DNA of 64,000 nt, from positions 434,001 through 498,000 of the forward strand of contig JAAFJR010000001.1 of assembly GCA_013298945.1 (NCBI GenBank), in the 5' to 3' direction. Shown one piece after another: positions 1 to 9,059 of this stretch. The DNA comes from Polaromonas sp. (GTDB lineage: Bacteria; Pseudomonadota; Gammaproteobacteria; Burkholderiales; Burkholderiaceae_C). The notes beneath the pieces are model-generated. The model saw only the letters and a list, made by a program, of their open reading frames with translations, searched no databases and was not told the origin of the DNA. The position numbers and the translations under genes are program-made. Each line of letters starts with the position of its first letter. Within the stretch, counting starts at the first letter, position 1.

Positions 1-10
1 GCCAGTACTA

Positions 11-45
11 AAGCTCTGTAAACCTTGGTTTACAGAGCTTTTTTT
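11..45 (+). terminator. Rho-independent terminator of an off-window gene
   Basis: An inverted repeat (AAGCTCTGTAAACC, loop TT, GGTTTACAGAGCTT) is followed by a T run. This is a strong intrinsic terminator. No gene precedes it in the window, so it probably ends transcription arriving from the left. Confidence 0.85.
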
Positions 46-61
46 ATGGAAAAAAGTCTTT

Positions 62-105
62 AGTCAACGTATTTATTGCCTATGATGCTATCATTTTTGA
101 TATTT
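62..105 (-). repeat. Dispersed REP-like repeat, copy 1 (upstream of TPP riboswitch)
   Basis: Contains CGTATTTATTGCCTA followed by GCTATCATTTTTGATA, matching the minus-strand form of the element found throughout the window. It overlaps the probable -35 region of the thiBPQ promoter, so the repeat may contribute promoter sequence. Confidence 0.65.
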
Positions 106-123
106 TATTGAATAGGCTACAAT
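95..123 (+). promoter_or_regulatory. Putative sigma-70 promoter for thiBPQ
   Basis: A TTTTGA -35-like hexamer and a TACAAT -10-like hexamer (118-123) are separated by 17 bp, just upstream of the riboswitch. Position and spacing support the call; the -35 is weak. Confidence 0.45.
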
Positions 124-128
124 TGAGA

Positions 129-222
129 TTCACCAGGGGTGTCTTTGCATTGAAAAATATGTGCGGACTGAGAAATACCCTGTTTACCTGATCTGGGTCA
201 TGCCAGCGTAGGAAGCGTGAGA
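129..222 (+). promoter_or_regulatory. TPP riboswitch (THI box)
   Basis: Shows the conserved aptamer blocks in order: AGGGGTG (about 135-141), CTGAGA (168-173), ATACCC, then ACCTGATCTGGGTCATGCCA and GCGTAGGAA. These are the pyrimidine- and pyrophosphate-sensing helices of the thiamine pyrophosphate aptamer. It lies about 70 bases before thiB, so thiamine import should be switched off when TPP is plentiful. The expression platform (223-293) has a T-rich stretch, and I could not decide between transcriptional and translational control. Confidence 0.93.
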
Positions 223-293
223 CTGAAAGTTCCTTCTGTTCTTTCTTTTTATGCGTCCTATTGTGGCGTTTTAGAAGAGTACAAAAGGAAATC

Positions 294-1322
294 ATGAACA
301 AAATTAGCAAACATTTTTTACTCGCTTCAGTTGCACTTGCTGCTGGCGTGTTTTCAGTCTCAGCTTTGGCCAAAGACTTGCGCGTCATCGTGCACAGCTC
401 GTTTGATTTGCCCAAGCCTTTATTGGCAAAGTTTGAATCTGAAGCTGGTGTGACACTCAAAATTATCAAAGGTGGCGATTCTGGTGAGATGTTGAATAAG
501 CTGATTTTGACGAAGAAAGCGCCGATTGCTGATGTGGTTTACGGCATCGACAATGCGCAAGCCGTCAAAGCCAAAGCGGCTGATGTGCTGGATACTTATG
601 AAGGAGCTAGTTCGCAAGGCGAATCAAAAACTGAGTTCGCTGGTATGGCTGTTGCAGTTGACTATGGCTTTGTGACCTTGAACTACGACAAAGCCACCGT
701 GGCCAAACGTGGCACACCACTGCCAAAATCATTGGAAGAATTAACACAGCCCGCCTACAAAAAATGGTTGGTCGTCGAAAACCCAGCTACGTCGGGCCCA
801 GGCTACGCATTTTTACTGGCAACGATTGCCCACATGGGTGAAGAAAAAGCGTTTGCTTGGTGGAAGAGTATGCGCGGCAACGGCATGAAGGTCGCCAAGG
901 GGTGGACGGAAGCGTATTACACCGACTTCAGCCGCAATGGTGGCGCTTACCCGATTGTGGTTAGCTACGCCAGCAGCCCAGCCGCTGAGGTGTTTTACAG
1001 CAAAGAAAAATTAGCAGATTCACCGACAGCCAGTTTGTTTTTGCCGGGCGCAGTGTTCCGCCAAGTTGAAGGCGCAGCGCTTATCAAAGGCGGCAAGCAA
1101 CGTGCTGAAGCCGAAAAATTCTTAGAATTCATGCGCTCAAACGATGTGCAAGAGGCGATGCAAACGACGATGTGGATGTTCCCGATGCAAAGCACCACCA
1201 AGCGTGCTGATGTGATGAAGTACGCGCCAGAGCCAGCTAAATTTGAAAGCTTGCCAGCAGCGGTCATCGCTGAAAAAGGCGCTGGCTGGATCAGCCGCTG
1301 GACTAAGACTGTTCTGAAATAA
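294..1322 (+). CDS. thiB: Thiamine ABC transporter, periplasmic substrate-binding protein
   Basis: The 342-residue protein has a Sec signal peptide (MNKISKHF then a hydrophobic stretch ending SALA, cleaved before KDLRV). A type-2 periplasmic binding protein fold follows, with the family's VIVHSSFD start, GGDSGEML loop and ENPATSGPGYAFLL motif. It should bind thiamine or its phosphates in the periplasm and hand them to ThiPQ. The ATG at 294 follows AAGGA at good spacing; an earlier in-frame start would put the signal peptide inside the protein. It is the first gene of the thiBPQ operon behind a TPP riboswitch, which fixes the substrate better than sequence alone. Confidence 0.93.
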   Translation: MNKISKHFLLASVALAAGVFSVSALAKDLRVIVHSSFDLPKPLLAKFESEAGVTLKIIKGGDSGEMLNKLILTKKAPIADVVYGIDNAQAVKAKAADVLDTYEGASSQGESKTEFAGMAVAVDYGFVTLNYDKATVAKRGTPLPKSLEELTQPAYKKWLVVENPATSGPGYAFLLATIAHMGEEKAFAWWKSMRGNGMKVAKGWTEAYYTDFSRNGGAYPIVVSYASSPAAEVFYSKEKLADSPTASLFLPGAVFRQVEGAALIKGGKQRAEAEKFLEFMRSNDVQEAMQTTMWMFPMQSTTKRADVMKYAPEPAKFESLPAAVIAEKGAGWISRWTKTVLK

Positions 1323-1338
1323 CACACCTCGTTTGGTC

Positions 1339-2907
1339 ATGAAGCGCTCGTCAAGAGTGGCCTTGCTCCTGCTGCCCAGCACGGCAGTGGTACTGATGCT
1401 GTTGTTGCCGATGCTGCGTTTGGCTGCAGAAGGGTGGGGCGAATCCGTCAAAGAGCCGTTTTTCACGGTTTGGGAAGATGACTTTTTAAAGTGGCGACTA
1501 CTTTGGTCTTTCACGCAAGCTGTTCTTACATGCGCACTCGCTTTCATTTTTGGTCTTCCCGTTGCTTGGGTATTGGCAAGGTTTGAGTTTCCCGGTCGCC
1601 AACTCATGTTGAGACTGTTGATGTTGCCTTTCGTTGTGCCCACACTGGTCGCCGCATTGGGCGTATTGGCATTGTGGGGGCCACAAGGTGTGTTTAGCCA
1701 AGCCTTAGGCATCGATTTGCAAGATACACCTTGGCTACTGTTGTACGGCAATTTGTTTTTTAATCTTTGCTTGGTCGTCCGCGCTGGCGTAGATGCACTA
1801 GGGCAGGTGAACGCGCACTGCGTCGCCGCCAGCCGATCGTTGGGCGCAACACCCTGGCGAGCTTTTTGGCGGGTGGAGTGGCCGGTGATAGCGCCTTGGC
1901 TCACGTCAAGCTTGTGCTTGGTTTTTTTGTATTGCTTCTCTGGCTTTGGCTTGGCACTGGTGCTTGGTGGCCAGCGCTATGCCACGTTAGAAGTCGAAAT
2001 TTACACCTTGGTTGCCTATGAGCTCAAGCTCGCGCAAGCCAGCAGTTTGGCGCTGTGGATGCTGGTTTTGACGGGTTTGGTCGCGTTGGCTTATGCCCAA
2101 GTCGAAAAGCAATTGTCCGTTGCTACACGCTTGCAGCCCATTGCTTTGCGTCAGCCTAAAACCACTTTGAACTGGCTGGCCGTGTTTGGCAGCCTTGCCG
2201 TTTTATTCTTCTTCTGTGCCACACCTATTTTGGCGATTGTGTGGCGTGCTTTATTGGCGGATTCACAAGCTTGGGCTGCTTTGTTGGATGCGGAAACCCT
2301 GTCTGCGCTGTGGAATACCCTGCGCTTTTCAGCCGTTGCGCTGTTAATCGCCACCGTGCTTGGCATCGCCCATGCTCTGGGCACTGGAACAGGTAGGGGC
2401 TCGGTCGTATGGCGTGCTGCGGCGTATTTGCCCTTGATTGCCTCGCCCGTCACCGTGGCGTTTGGCTTGCTGCTGTTGTATCCAGACTGGACGGCGAGCT
2501 TGAGTTTGTTGATAGCCGCTTACGCCGTGCTGGCCTACCCCTTTGTCACCAAAGCCATGACGGCTGGTTTGGGCAGCCTGCCTGAGAATTTAAGTCAAGT
2601 CGCTCGTACCTTGGGTGCAAACCCGTTACGAACGTTTTGGCGGGTCACCTTGCCATTGCTCAGCCCCGCCTTGCGTCGCGGTATGGCGTTTGCAGCGGCG
2701 ACGTCATTGGGCGAGTTTGCCGTGACTTTGTTTTTGTCGCGCCCAGAGTGGACAACACTGAGCACCTTGATCTACCAGCGCTTAGGCAAGCCAGGCGCTG
2801 TGAATTTAGACACGGCCATGCTCTTGGCTTGTGTGTTGATGTTGCTGTCTGTGCTTGTTTTTGTGGTGATTGATGCACCTAAAAAGGGCAATGAAAGCAG
2901 CAGATAA
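1339..2907 (+). CDS. thiP: Thiamine ABC transporter, permease protein
   Basis: The 522-residue inner-membrane protein is very hydrophobic and carries two tandem binding-protein-dependent permease domains, as in ThiP. Each has an EAA-type loop that docks the ATPase: AASRSLGATPWRAFWRVEWP near residue 165 and ARTLGANPLRTFWRVTLP near residue 430. Start chosen at ATG 1339; TTG 1333 is the only nearby alternative and has no better ribosome site. It begins 16 bases after thiB and is followed 17 bases later by thiQ, so the three genes form one operon under the TPP riboswitch. Confidence 0.93.
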   Translation: MKRSSRVALLLLPSTAVVLMLLLPMLRLAAEGWGESVKEPFFTVWEDDFLKWRLLWSFTQAVLTCALAFIFGLPVAWVLARFEFPGRQLMLRLLMLPFVVPTLVAALGVLALWGPQGVFSQALGIDLQDTPWLLLYGNLFFNLCLVVRAGVDALGQVNAHCVAASRSLGATPWRAFWRVEWPVIAPWLTSSLCLVFLYCFSGFGLALVLGGQRYATLEVEIYTLVAYELKLAQASSLALWMLVLTGLVALAYAQVEKQLSVATRLQPIALRQPKTTLNWLAVFGSLAVLFFFCATPILAIVWRALLADSQAWAALLDAETLSALWNTLRFSAVALLIATVLGIAHALGTGTGRGSVVWRAAAYLPLIASPVTVAFGLLLLYPDWTASLSLLIAAYAVLAYPFVTKAMTAGLGSLPENLSQVARTLGANPLRTFWRVTLPLLSPALRRGMAFAAATSLGEFAVTLFLSRPEWTTLSTLIYQRLGKPGAVNLDTAMLLACVLMLLSVLVFVVIDAPKKGNESSR

Positions 2908-2924
2908 ATGTTCTATGATGAAAA

Positions 2925-3569
2925 ATGCTTGAATTAAAAAACATCAGCAAACGTTACGAAAACCGCTTCTTGGCTGACAAGCTCAGCATAAGCGTGTCTC
3001 GTGGCGAGATTGTGGCTTTGTTAGGCGCTTCGGGTGCGGGTAAAAGCACTTTGCTAAAAATTGTGGCGGGGTTAGAGCCAGCAGATGATGGACAAGTCTT
3101 TTTTGACCAACAAGACATCACCCAACTGCCCCCAGAAAAACGTCATTTCGCGCTTATGTTTCAAGACTTCGCCTTGTTCCCACATTTGAACGTTGTTGAC
3201 AACGTAGCTTTTGGCTTGATAGAGCAAAAGCTACCTAAAAAAGTAGCCCGCGAGCAAGCTGTGGCGATGTTGGCGCGTTTCAACTTGGCCACACACGCAA
3301 CAGATAAGGTCACCACTTTGTCTGGCGGTGAGCAGCAGCGGGTTGCATTAGCCAGAGCGCTCATCACACAGCCCAAAGTTTTGCTGCTGGACGAGCCGTT
3401 TTCAGCCCTAGACGCCGACTTGCGTCAATCGTTGCGCGAGGAGTTTAAACAGCACATCACCAACATGGGTATCTCAACTATTTTGGTTACTCATGACGAG
3501 CTAGAAGCCCGTGCTATGGCGAATCGTTGTGTACGTTTGTCAGCTGGGCAGCTATCGGTTGTTTGGTGA
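2925..3569 (+). CDS. thiQ: Thiamine ABC transporter, ATP-binding protein
   Basis: A 214-residue ABC ATPase with Walker A (GASGAGKST, about residues 34-42), Q-loop (MFQDFALFPH), signature LSGGEQQR (about 128), Walker B LLLDEP and the switch histidine in LVTHDE. It energises thiamine import through ThiP on the cytoplasmic face. The short length (about 215-230 is usual for ThiQ), lack of a regulatory C-terminal domain and position as the last gene of the riboswitch-controlled operon support ThiQ. The next gene, purM, is convergent, with a repeat copy between them. Confidence 0.93.
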   Translation: MLELKNISKRYENRFLADKLSISVSRGEIVALLGASGAGKSTLLKIVAGLEPADDGQVFFDQQDITQLPPEKRHFALMFQDFALFPHLNVVDNVAFGLIEQKLPKKVAREQAVAMLARFNLATHATDKVTTLSGGEQQRVALARALITQPKVLLLDEPFSALDADLRQSLREEFKQHITNMGISTILVTHDELEARAMANRCVRLSAGQLSVVW

Positions 3570-3586
3570 AACTTTATTGCAATAAT

Positions 3587-3640
3587 GCTATATTATTTAT
3601 AGCTACTTAGGCAATAAATACGCTTTCTACAGGCGTATTT
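3587..3640 (+). repeat. Dispersed REP-like repeat, copy 2 (thiQ/purM convergent gap)
   Basis: Plus-strand form: TTATAGCTACTTAGGCAATA followed by AATACGC and CTACAGGCGTATTT. In this copy AAATACGC and GCGTATTT form an 8-bp stem, so it may act as a bidirectional terminator between the convergent thiQ and purM. Confidence 0.85.
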
Positions 3641-3678
3641 TGCATTAAATTCGGTTAAATTTGATAAAAAATGTTGAT

Positions 3679-4746
3679 TTAAGCAACAACCACAGCTGCA
3701 CCCGCACCCTGCGGTGCAATCGTGCCTATTTCAAACACGGTTTCGCCCAAATCACGCAGAGTTAGCGTGACAGCCGCCGCGCTTGCAGCGTCAACCACGA
3801 CAACCATGCCAATGCCGTTGTTGAAGGTGCGGTTCATTTCGATGTCGTCGATGCCGGCGGTAGCTTGCAACCAAGCGAACAGCTCGGTTTGTGGCCAGCT
3901 ACCTTTGGTCAAATGGGCGGCCATGCCTTTTGGCAGGACGCGGGGGATGTTTTCTAGCAAGCCGCCGCCGGTGATGTGGGCAAGGGCTTTGATGCCAGAG
4001 GTTGAACCGTTTTCTGCGGTATTGAGTGGGTGAGCCGCTAATGCCTTTAAAACATTCAACACGTATAAACGAGTTGGCGCCATGACGGCTTGTTTGAAGG
4101 GTTGGCCGTCTAGGGAGGCGGGGATGTTGCCTGCAGTTTCTGCACGTTCAATGCATTTACGCACCAAGCTGAATCCGTTGGAATGCACGCCGTTGCTTTT
4201 CAAGCCCAGCACCACGTCGCCAGCGCCAATTGACGCACCCGTCAAAATCTTCGCTTTTTCAACCGCGCCGACGGCAAAACCAGCCAAGTCATACTCGCCA
4301 GCAGGGTACATGCCTGGCATTTCAGCGGTTTCGCCACCTATCAATGCACAGCCGGACAGTTCGCAACCCTTGGCAATGCCTTGGATGACAGCCGCAGCGG
4401 TGTCGATGTGCAGCTTGCCGCAAGCGAAATAATCTAAAAAGAACAACGGTTCAGCGCCTTGCACCAGTACGTCGTTGACGCTCATAGCGACCAAGTCGAT
4501 ACCCACCGTGTCGTGCATTTGCCACTCAAAAGCCAGTTTCAATTTCGTACCCACGCCGTCAGTGCCGCTGACCAAGACCGGCTCTTTGAATTTTTTGGAC
4601 ACCTCAAACAACGCGCCGAAGCCGCCAATGCCTGCCAACACGCCGTCGCGCATGGTCTTTTTGGCAAAAGGTTTGATGCGTTCGATCAGGGCGTCGCCCG
4701 CGTCAATGTCAACGCCGGCGTCTTTGTAGCTGAGGGGAGTGGTCAT
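3679..4746 (-). CDS. purM: Phosphoribosylformylglycinamidine cyclo-ligase (AIR synthetase)
   Basis: Catalyses the ATP-dependent closure of formylglycinamidine ribonucleotide to aminoimidazole ribonucleotide, step five of purine synthesis. The 355-residue protein shows the family start [17 protein letters not shown], the nucleotide-binding GGFGALFE and [11 protein letters not shown] motifs, [36 protein letters not shown] and [10 protein letters not shown], and ends at about the usual length. ATG 4746 is preferred over an upstream in-frame ATG at 4791 because it fits the family N-terminus. It is a single gene, divergent from the PerM-like permease. Confidence 0.97.
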   Translation of the reverse strand: MTTPLSYKDAGVDIDAGDALIERIKPFAKKTMRDGVLAGIGGFGALFEVSKKFKEPVLVSGTDGVGTKLKLAFEWQMHDTVGIDLVAMSVNDVLVQGAEPLFFLDYFACGKLHIDTAAAVIQGIAKGCELSGCALIGGETAEMPGMYPAGEYDLAGFAVGAVEKAKILTGASIGAGDVVLGLKSNGVHSNGFSLVRKCIERAETAGNIPASLDGQPFKQAVMAPTRLYVLNVLKALAAHPLNTAENGSTSGIKALAHITGGGLLENIPRVLPKGMAAHLTKGSWPQTELFAWLQATAGIDDIEMNRTFNNGIGMVVVVDAASAAAVTLTLRDLGETVFEIGTIAPQGAGAAVVVA

Positions 4747-4840
4747 GGTGTGGAAAATGGAGTTTTGGGAGTTTTTTGGACTTTGCGTCACTTCTAGGCT
4801 CTACCGACTAGAATTTGCTTAGATTTTAAGGGTTTTTACT

Positions 4841-5911
4841 ATGCAATTTACCTCCGCTCAAAAAACGGCCATGACATGGCTGAGCATCGCGACGCTTGCC
4901 GTGCTCCTGCTGTGGCTCTTAGGGCCGGTTTTGACGCCGTTTGTGGTCGCAGGCGTGCTGGCTTATGCGCTCAATCCGGTGGTTAACCGCTTGGACGCCT
5001 TGTTGCGCGGCAAAATGCCACGGGTGATCGCGGTGTTGTTGGTGGAGCTTGGTTTTGTCGTCATCGTGCTAGCAGTTTTGCTGCTGATTGTGCCGATATT
5101 GACCAAGCAATTGCCGCTTTTGAAGCAGCAAATCCCCGTGCTTTTCGAAAATATCCACCTGTGGCTGAAGCCCATCTTGGCGCAATTTGGTACGAAATTC
5201 ACGTTTGACTTTGCCCATGTTCGCGATTTCGTCTTGAAATACCTCAACACCAATGCCGAAGACAGCGTCGATTCCGTGCTCTCATCGGTCAAACTAGGTG
5301 GTAGCGTAGCGCTGGCGATTGTGGGTAATGTGGTGCTGATTCCTGTTGTGTTGTTTTATTTGTTGATCGATTGGGACCGCATTGTGGCTAGGTTTCAGGC
5401 CTTTGTGCCGCCGCGCATGCATCCCGCTTTTGACAGTTTTATGACAGAAGCAGACGCTGTGCTGGGCCAATATCTGCGCGGTCAGCTGTTGGTGATGCTG
5501 GCTTTGGCTATTTTTTACAGCGTGGGCTTGGCGCTTTTTGGGTTAGATTTGGCATGGCCCATTGGCATCTTCACGGGCTTGGCCGTTTTTGTGCCGTATT
5601 TGGGTTTTGGTTTGGGGCTGGTTTTGGCGCTGCTGTCTGGGCTGCTGCAGTTTGCGTCCATCAAAGCCTTGGTCATGGTGGCCGTGGTTTATGGAGCGGG
5701 GCAAGTGGTCGAGAGTTTTTACCTGACGCCTCGTTTTGTGGGCGAACGCATTGGCCTACACCCCTTGTCCGTCATTTTCGCGTTGATGGCATTTGGACAG
5801 TTGTTTGGCTTTGTGGGCGTATTGGTTGCTTTGCCTGCCAGCGCGGTGCTGCTGGTGGCGATGCGCCGTGTGAAGGCTAATTACATGGCTAGTAAGCTAT
5901 ACCAAGGCTAG
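4841..5911 (+). CDS. AI-2E family (PerM-like) membrane permease
   Basis: A 356-residue polytopic membrane protein with about seven to eight hydrophobic segments: two close N-terminal helices (LAVLLLWLLGPVLTPFVVAG), a long soluble loop around residues 90-150, and a C-terminal bundle with LDLAWPIGIFTGLAVFVPYLG and the FVGERIGLHPLSVIFALMAFG block typical of AI-2E transporters (formerly UPF0118). The substrate is not known; members include the autoinducer-2 exporter TqsA and Na+/H+ antiporters. Lying between purM and hda, which is a common neighbourhood in Burkholderiales, it is more likely a housekeeping permease than a quorum-sensing exporter. Confidence 0.88.
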   Translation: MQFTSAQKTAMTWLSIATLAVLLLWLLGPVLTPFVVAGVLAYALNPVVNRLDALLRGKMPRVIAVLLVELGFVVIVLAVLLLIVPILTKQLPLLKQQIPVLFENIHLWLKPILAQFGTKFTFDFAHVRDFVLKYLNTNAEDSVDSVLSSVKLGGSVALAIVGNVVLIPVVLFYLLIDWDRIVARFQAFVPPRMHPAFDSFMTEADAVLGQYLRGQLLVMLALAIFYSVGLALFGLDLAWPIGIFTGLAVFVPYLGFGLGLVLALLSGLLQFASIKALVMVAVVYGAGQVVESFYLTPRFVGERIGLHPLSVIFALMAFGQLFGFVGVLVALPASAVLLVAMRRVKANYMASKLYQG

Positions 5912-5957
5912 GCGAAACCTTGGAAAATTTGACTCGTTAGCTCCTAAAATACAAGCT

Positions 5958-6656
5958 ATGAAACAAATTGCACTTGATATTGGCCTGCACACAGGGCCGA
6001 CGTTGACCAATTTTTTCGCAGGACCGCCTGACTCTGCCAACGCCGCCGCCCTGCAGCACCTCAATTTGTGGGCATCCAGCCCAACGCGCTCCCCCGTGCC
6101 GACCTATTTGTGGGGTGAGAGCTCCAGCGGAAAATCACACCTGCTCAAAGCCGTGGCGCATGCCTTGCGCGAGCAGGGCGTGCATGTCGGTTGGCTTGAC
6201 GCTTCGATTTTGACGCCCCCCGCTTTTGACGACGGTTGGGCTGCTGTGCTGATGGATGACGTGCATTTGTACACCGCCGAGCAGCAGCACGCCGCTTTCA
6301 ACTGGTTTGTCAACGCCATGACGCCCAGCACGGGTCAGCAGCGCTGGGTGCTGGCTGCAGGAGCCACACCACCGGCAGATTTGATGCTGCGCGAAGACTT
6401 GCGCACACGTTTGGGTTGGGGTCATGTATTCGCACTGCAAGTGCTGCTTGAGTCCGAGCGCCGCGCCGTGCTGCGCAAAGAGGCCGATGCACGCGGTGTG
6501 TTTTTGAGCGACGATGTGATGGACTTCATGCTGAACCGTTTCAGCCGCGATTTGGGCAGTTTGATGGAGCTGCTAGATGCGATTGACGGCTACGCGCTGC
6601 AGTCAAAAAAATCAATCACCGTGCCGTTGATCAAGGCTATGATGGAAAATGGTTAA
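5958..6656 (+). CDS. hda: DnaA regulatory inactivator Hda
   Basis: A 232-residue DnaA-related AAA+ protein lacking the DnaA DNA-binding domain. The N-terminus MKQIALDI matches a beta-clamp-binding motif, followed by Walker A (WGESSSGKSH, about residues 50-59), Walker B (VLMDDVH) and a sensor-2 lid region. With the clamp, Hda stimulates ATP hydrolysis by DnaA to prevent over-initiation. Lysine and serine of the P-loop are present, so nucleotide binding is likely. It follows the PerM-like gene by 46 bases, and a repeat copy separates it from the HAD phosphatase. Confidence 0.93.
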   Translation: MKQIALDIGLHTGPTLTNFFAGPPDSANAAALQHLNLWASSPTRSPVPTYLWGESSSGKSHLLKAVAHALREQGVHVGWLDASILTPPAFDDGWAAVLMDDVHLYTAEQQHAAFNWFVNAMTPSTGQQRWVLAAGATPPADLMLREDLRTRLGWGHVFALQVLLESERRAVLRKEADARGVFLSDDVMDFMLNRFSRDLGSLMELLDAIDGYALQSKKSITVPLIKAMMENG

Positions 6657-6664
6657 ATAGGGTT

Positions 6665-6721
6665 AAATATGCCTATAACCGGCGTATTTATTGCCTGAGT
6701 AGCTATAAAAATAATAGTAAA
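6665..6721 (-). repeat. Dispersed REP-like repeat, copy 3 (hda/HAD gap)
   Basis: Minus-strand form: CCGGCGTATTTATTGCCTGA then GTAGCTATAAAAATAATAGT. It fills almost the whole 83-base gap between hda and the HAD phosphatase. Confidence 0.88.
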
Positions 6722-6739
6722 TATCTTCTCAATGTATCC

Positions 6740-7420
6740 ATGCAAAATATCACTCTTTTCGACCTAGACCACACCCTCTTGCCGCTAGATTCCGACTACT
6801 CATGGGGCGAATTCACCACCCAAATCGGCTGGACAGATCCCGTTCAATTCAAAGCTCGCAACGACGAATTTTTTGCGCAATACAAAAAGGGTGAACTTAA
6901 AATATCTGAGTACGTCAGGTTCGCCACGCAGGCCATCAAAGACCAAGGCGCTGCTAAATCCATAGCTGCCCATGCCGAATTTATGGCAACCGTCATCCAG
7001 CCCGCCATCAAACAGGCTGCGATTGATTTGATTGCCAAGCATCGCGCAGCAGGCGATCAAATCATCATCGTCACAGCTACCAACGAGTTTGTCACTCGCC
7101 CGATTGCCACGGCTTTGGGAATTGATGAGCTGATTGCTGTTCAGTTGGAAAAAGACGAATCTTTGGGCGGTACGGGTTGGATCACGGGCGAAATCAAAGG
7201 CGTTCCTTCGGCGGTTGAGGGCAAAGTTACCCGTGTGCAAGCGTGGCTAGCAGCTAAAAACCTGAGCTGGCAAGACGTCCACACCACGTTTTATACCGAT
7301 TCCATCAACGATATTGCGTTGTTGGAAAAGGTGAATGTGCCTGTTGCCACCAACCCAGACGCTCGCCTAAAAGCTGTGGCTTTAGAGCGCGGATGGCAGA
7401 TTTTGGAGCTGTTTGCTTAA
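6740..7420 (+). CDS. HAD-superfamily subfamily IB phosphatase (SerB-like)
   Basis: The 226-residue protein starts with the HAD nucleophile motif FDLDHTLLPLDSD (first Asp nucleophile, second Asp acid/base), has motif II TATNEF with the preceding VT, and motif III FYTDSINDIALLE. The WGEF near residue 22 and overall length fit the subfamily IB hydrolase group that includes SerB-like phosphatases in Burkholderiales. The substrate cannot be inferred; a phosphoserine or other small phosphomonoester is possible. The next gene, pcnB, starts 23 bases downstream, and the three genes from here to folK may be cotranscribed. Confidence 0.85.
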   Translation: MQNITLFDLDHTLLPLDSDYSWGEFTTQIGWTDPVQFKARNDEFFAQYKKGELKISEYVRFATQAIKDQGAAKSIAAHAEFMATVIQPAIKQAAIDLIAKHRAAGDQIIIVTATNEFVTRPIATALGIDELIAVQLEKDESLGGTGWITGEIKGVPSAVEGKVTRVQAWLAAKNLSWQDVHTTFYTDSINDIALLEKVNVPVATNPDARLKAVALERGWQILELFA

Positions 7421-7443
7421 ATTAGCTGGTTTAATACACAGAC

Positions 7444-9057
7444 ATGATTAAAAAATTTATAAATAAGCTACTGGGCAAGTCTGAAGACCGCTCTGCAGCC
7501 CCAAAAGCGAAAAAAACAAACTACGGCAAGCGCGAAGACATTGGCGTTGCCACGCACGGCATAGACAACAGCCTGGTGGACGACCGCGCGCGCGATGTCG
7601 TGCACGTCCTCAAAAATGCTGGTTTCGAGGCCTATATCGTCGGCGGTGCTGTGCGTGACTTGTTGGTCGGTTTGCGTCCCAAAGACTTTGACGTCGCTAC
7701 CGACGCCACGCCCGAGCAGGTCAAGCACCTTTTCCGCCGCGCTTTCATCATTGGCAGGCGCTTTCGCATCGTCCACGTTGTTTACGGCCGTGGCCGCGAG
7801 CATGAGGTGATTGAAGTCACCACCTTCCGCGCCAATTTGGACAACGCCGCCGCAGAGCAAGTCAAAGGCAACGAAAAAACCAGCAAATCTGAGCTGGCAG
7901 GCATGAAACACGCGGTTGACTCAAGTGGCCGCGTGCTGCGCGACAACGTCTGGGGCACGCAGCAAGAAGACGCCGTGCGCCGCGACTTCACCATCAACGC
8001 CATGTATTACGACCCCGAAACGCAAATCGTTGTCGATTACCACGGCGGTTTCAAAGACGCTAAAAAGCACGTCATCCGCATGATTGGCGACGCCACAGCT
8101 CGCTACCGCGAAGACCCTGTTCGCATCATCCGCGCCGTGCGTTTCGCTGCAAAATTAGCGCCCTTGGGCTTCAAACTCGACTCTAAAACCGCAACACCAC
8201 TGGTCGCATCTCAAAAGCTACTTGCCGACGTGCCGCAAAGCCGCTTGTTTGACGAAATGCTCAAGCTCTTGCAAACTGGCCACGCGAAAAGCAGCATAGA
8301 TACGCTGAGAGAACTTGGCCTGTCCACTGGCATTTATCCATTGTTGGACGTCGTAGTAGAGCGGGCTGACCAAACCTTGGTACGTGTCGCCCTAGAAGAC
8401 ACCGACCGCCGCGTCGGTGAAGGCAAACCCGTGGTTGCCAGCTTCCTGCTCGCCTGCGTGCTGTGGGCAGATGTGCGCGACGGTTGGGCTGCACGCTTGC
8501 GTCAGCGTCAACACAGTTTCCCTGCCTTGCAAGAGGCGATAGATGATGTGTTCAATGCCCGCATAGGCGATGTGTCCGGTCGCGGCAAATTGGCTGCCGA
8601 CATGCGTGAAATTTGGATGATGCAGCCCCGCTTTGAAAAACGCGTCGGCAGCACCCCTTTCGGTATGGTCGACCAGCCGCGCTTTAGAGCCAGTTTCGAC
8701 TTCATGCGCCTGCGAGCAGTTTCTGGCGAAGTGGACGAATCTTTGGCCGAGTGGTGGCAAGAGTTCAGCATCGCCACCGACGAGCAGCGCGAAGACATGG
8801 TGGCAGAGGTGCGCGAAGAGCAACGTGCTAAGCCGAAAACAACGCCGAAACCCCGCACGGCAGCATCAAAATCTGCGCCCAAATCGGTAGATTCACCTCT
8901 AGACAATCTCCTAGAGCGCACCGAAGAGGAGGGCGACGATAGCGCCGAGCACAACAACACCGACCCCGCCAAAAAACGCCGCAGACGCAAACGCGGCGGT
9001 GCTAAAAAGCCAAATCTGGCCTTTGTGCCCAACCCTCCGTTCACGCCAAGCGAATAA
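7444..9057 (+). CDS. pcnB: Poly(A) polymerase I
   Basis: Adds poly(A) to RNA 3' ends, marking them for decay. The class II nucleotidyltransferase core is clear: YIVGGAVRDLLVG, the metal-binding DFDVATDATPEQV (about residues 78-90), RRDFTINAMYYD and REDPVRIIRAVRFAAKL. PcnB, rather than CCA-adding enzyme, is supported by the 537-residue length and the basic tail (KKRRRRKRGG, about residues 513-522), which in PcnB contacts RNA. The C-terminal roughly 90 residues are low-complexity Lys/Pro/Ala and acidic sequence. folK starts 2 bases after the stop, so the two are translationally linked. Confidence 0.94.
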   Translation: MIKKFINKLLGKSEDRSAAPKAKKTNYGKREDIGVATHGIDNSLVDDRARDVVHVLKNAGFEAYIVGGAVRDLLVGLRPKDFDVATDATPEQVKHLFRRAFIIGRRFRIVHVVYGRGREHEVIEVTTFRANLDNAAAEQVKGNEKTSKSELAGMKHAVDSSGRVLRDNVWGTQQEDAVRRDFTINAMYYDPETQIVVDYHGGFKDAKKHVIRMIGDATARYREDPVRIIRAVRFAAKLAPLGFKLDSKTATPLVASQKLLADVPQSRLFDEMLKLLQTGHAKSSIDTLRELGLSTGIYPLLDVVVERADQTLVRVALEDTDRRVGEGKPVVASFLLACVLWADVRDGWAARLRQRQHSFPALQEAIDDVFNARIGDVSGRGKLAADMREIWMMQPRFEKRVGSTPFGMVDQPRFRASFDFMRLRAVSGEVDESLAEWWQEFSIATDEQREDMVAEVREEQRAKPKTTPKPRTAASKSAPKSVDSPLDNLLERTEEEGDDSAEHNNTDPAKKRRRRKRGGAKKPNLAFVPNPPFTPSE

Positions 9058-9059
9058 AC

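Noticed and set aside
1137-1904. A 255-codon open frame on the minus strand across thiB and thiP
   Set aside because: It is antisense to two well-supported genes, has a composition without family motifs, and lacks a sensible start region.
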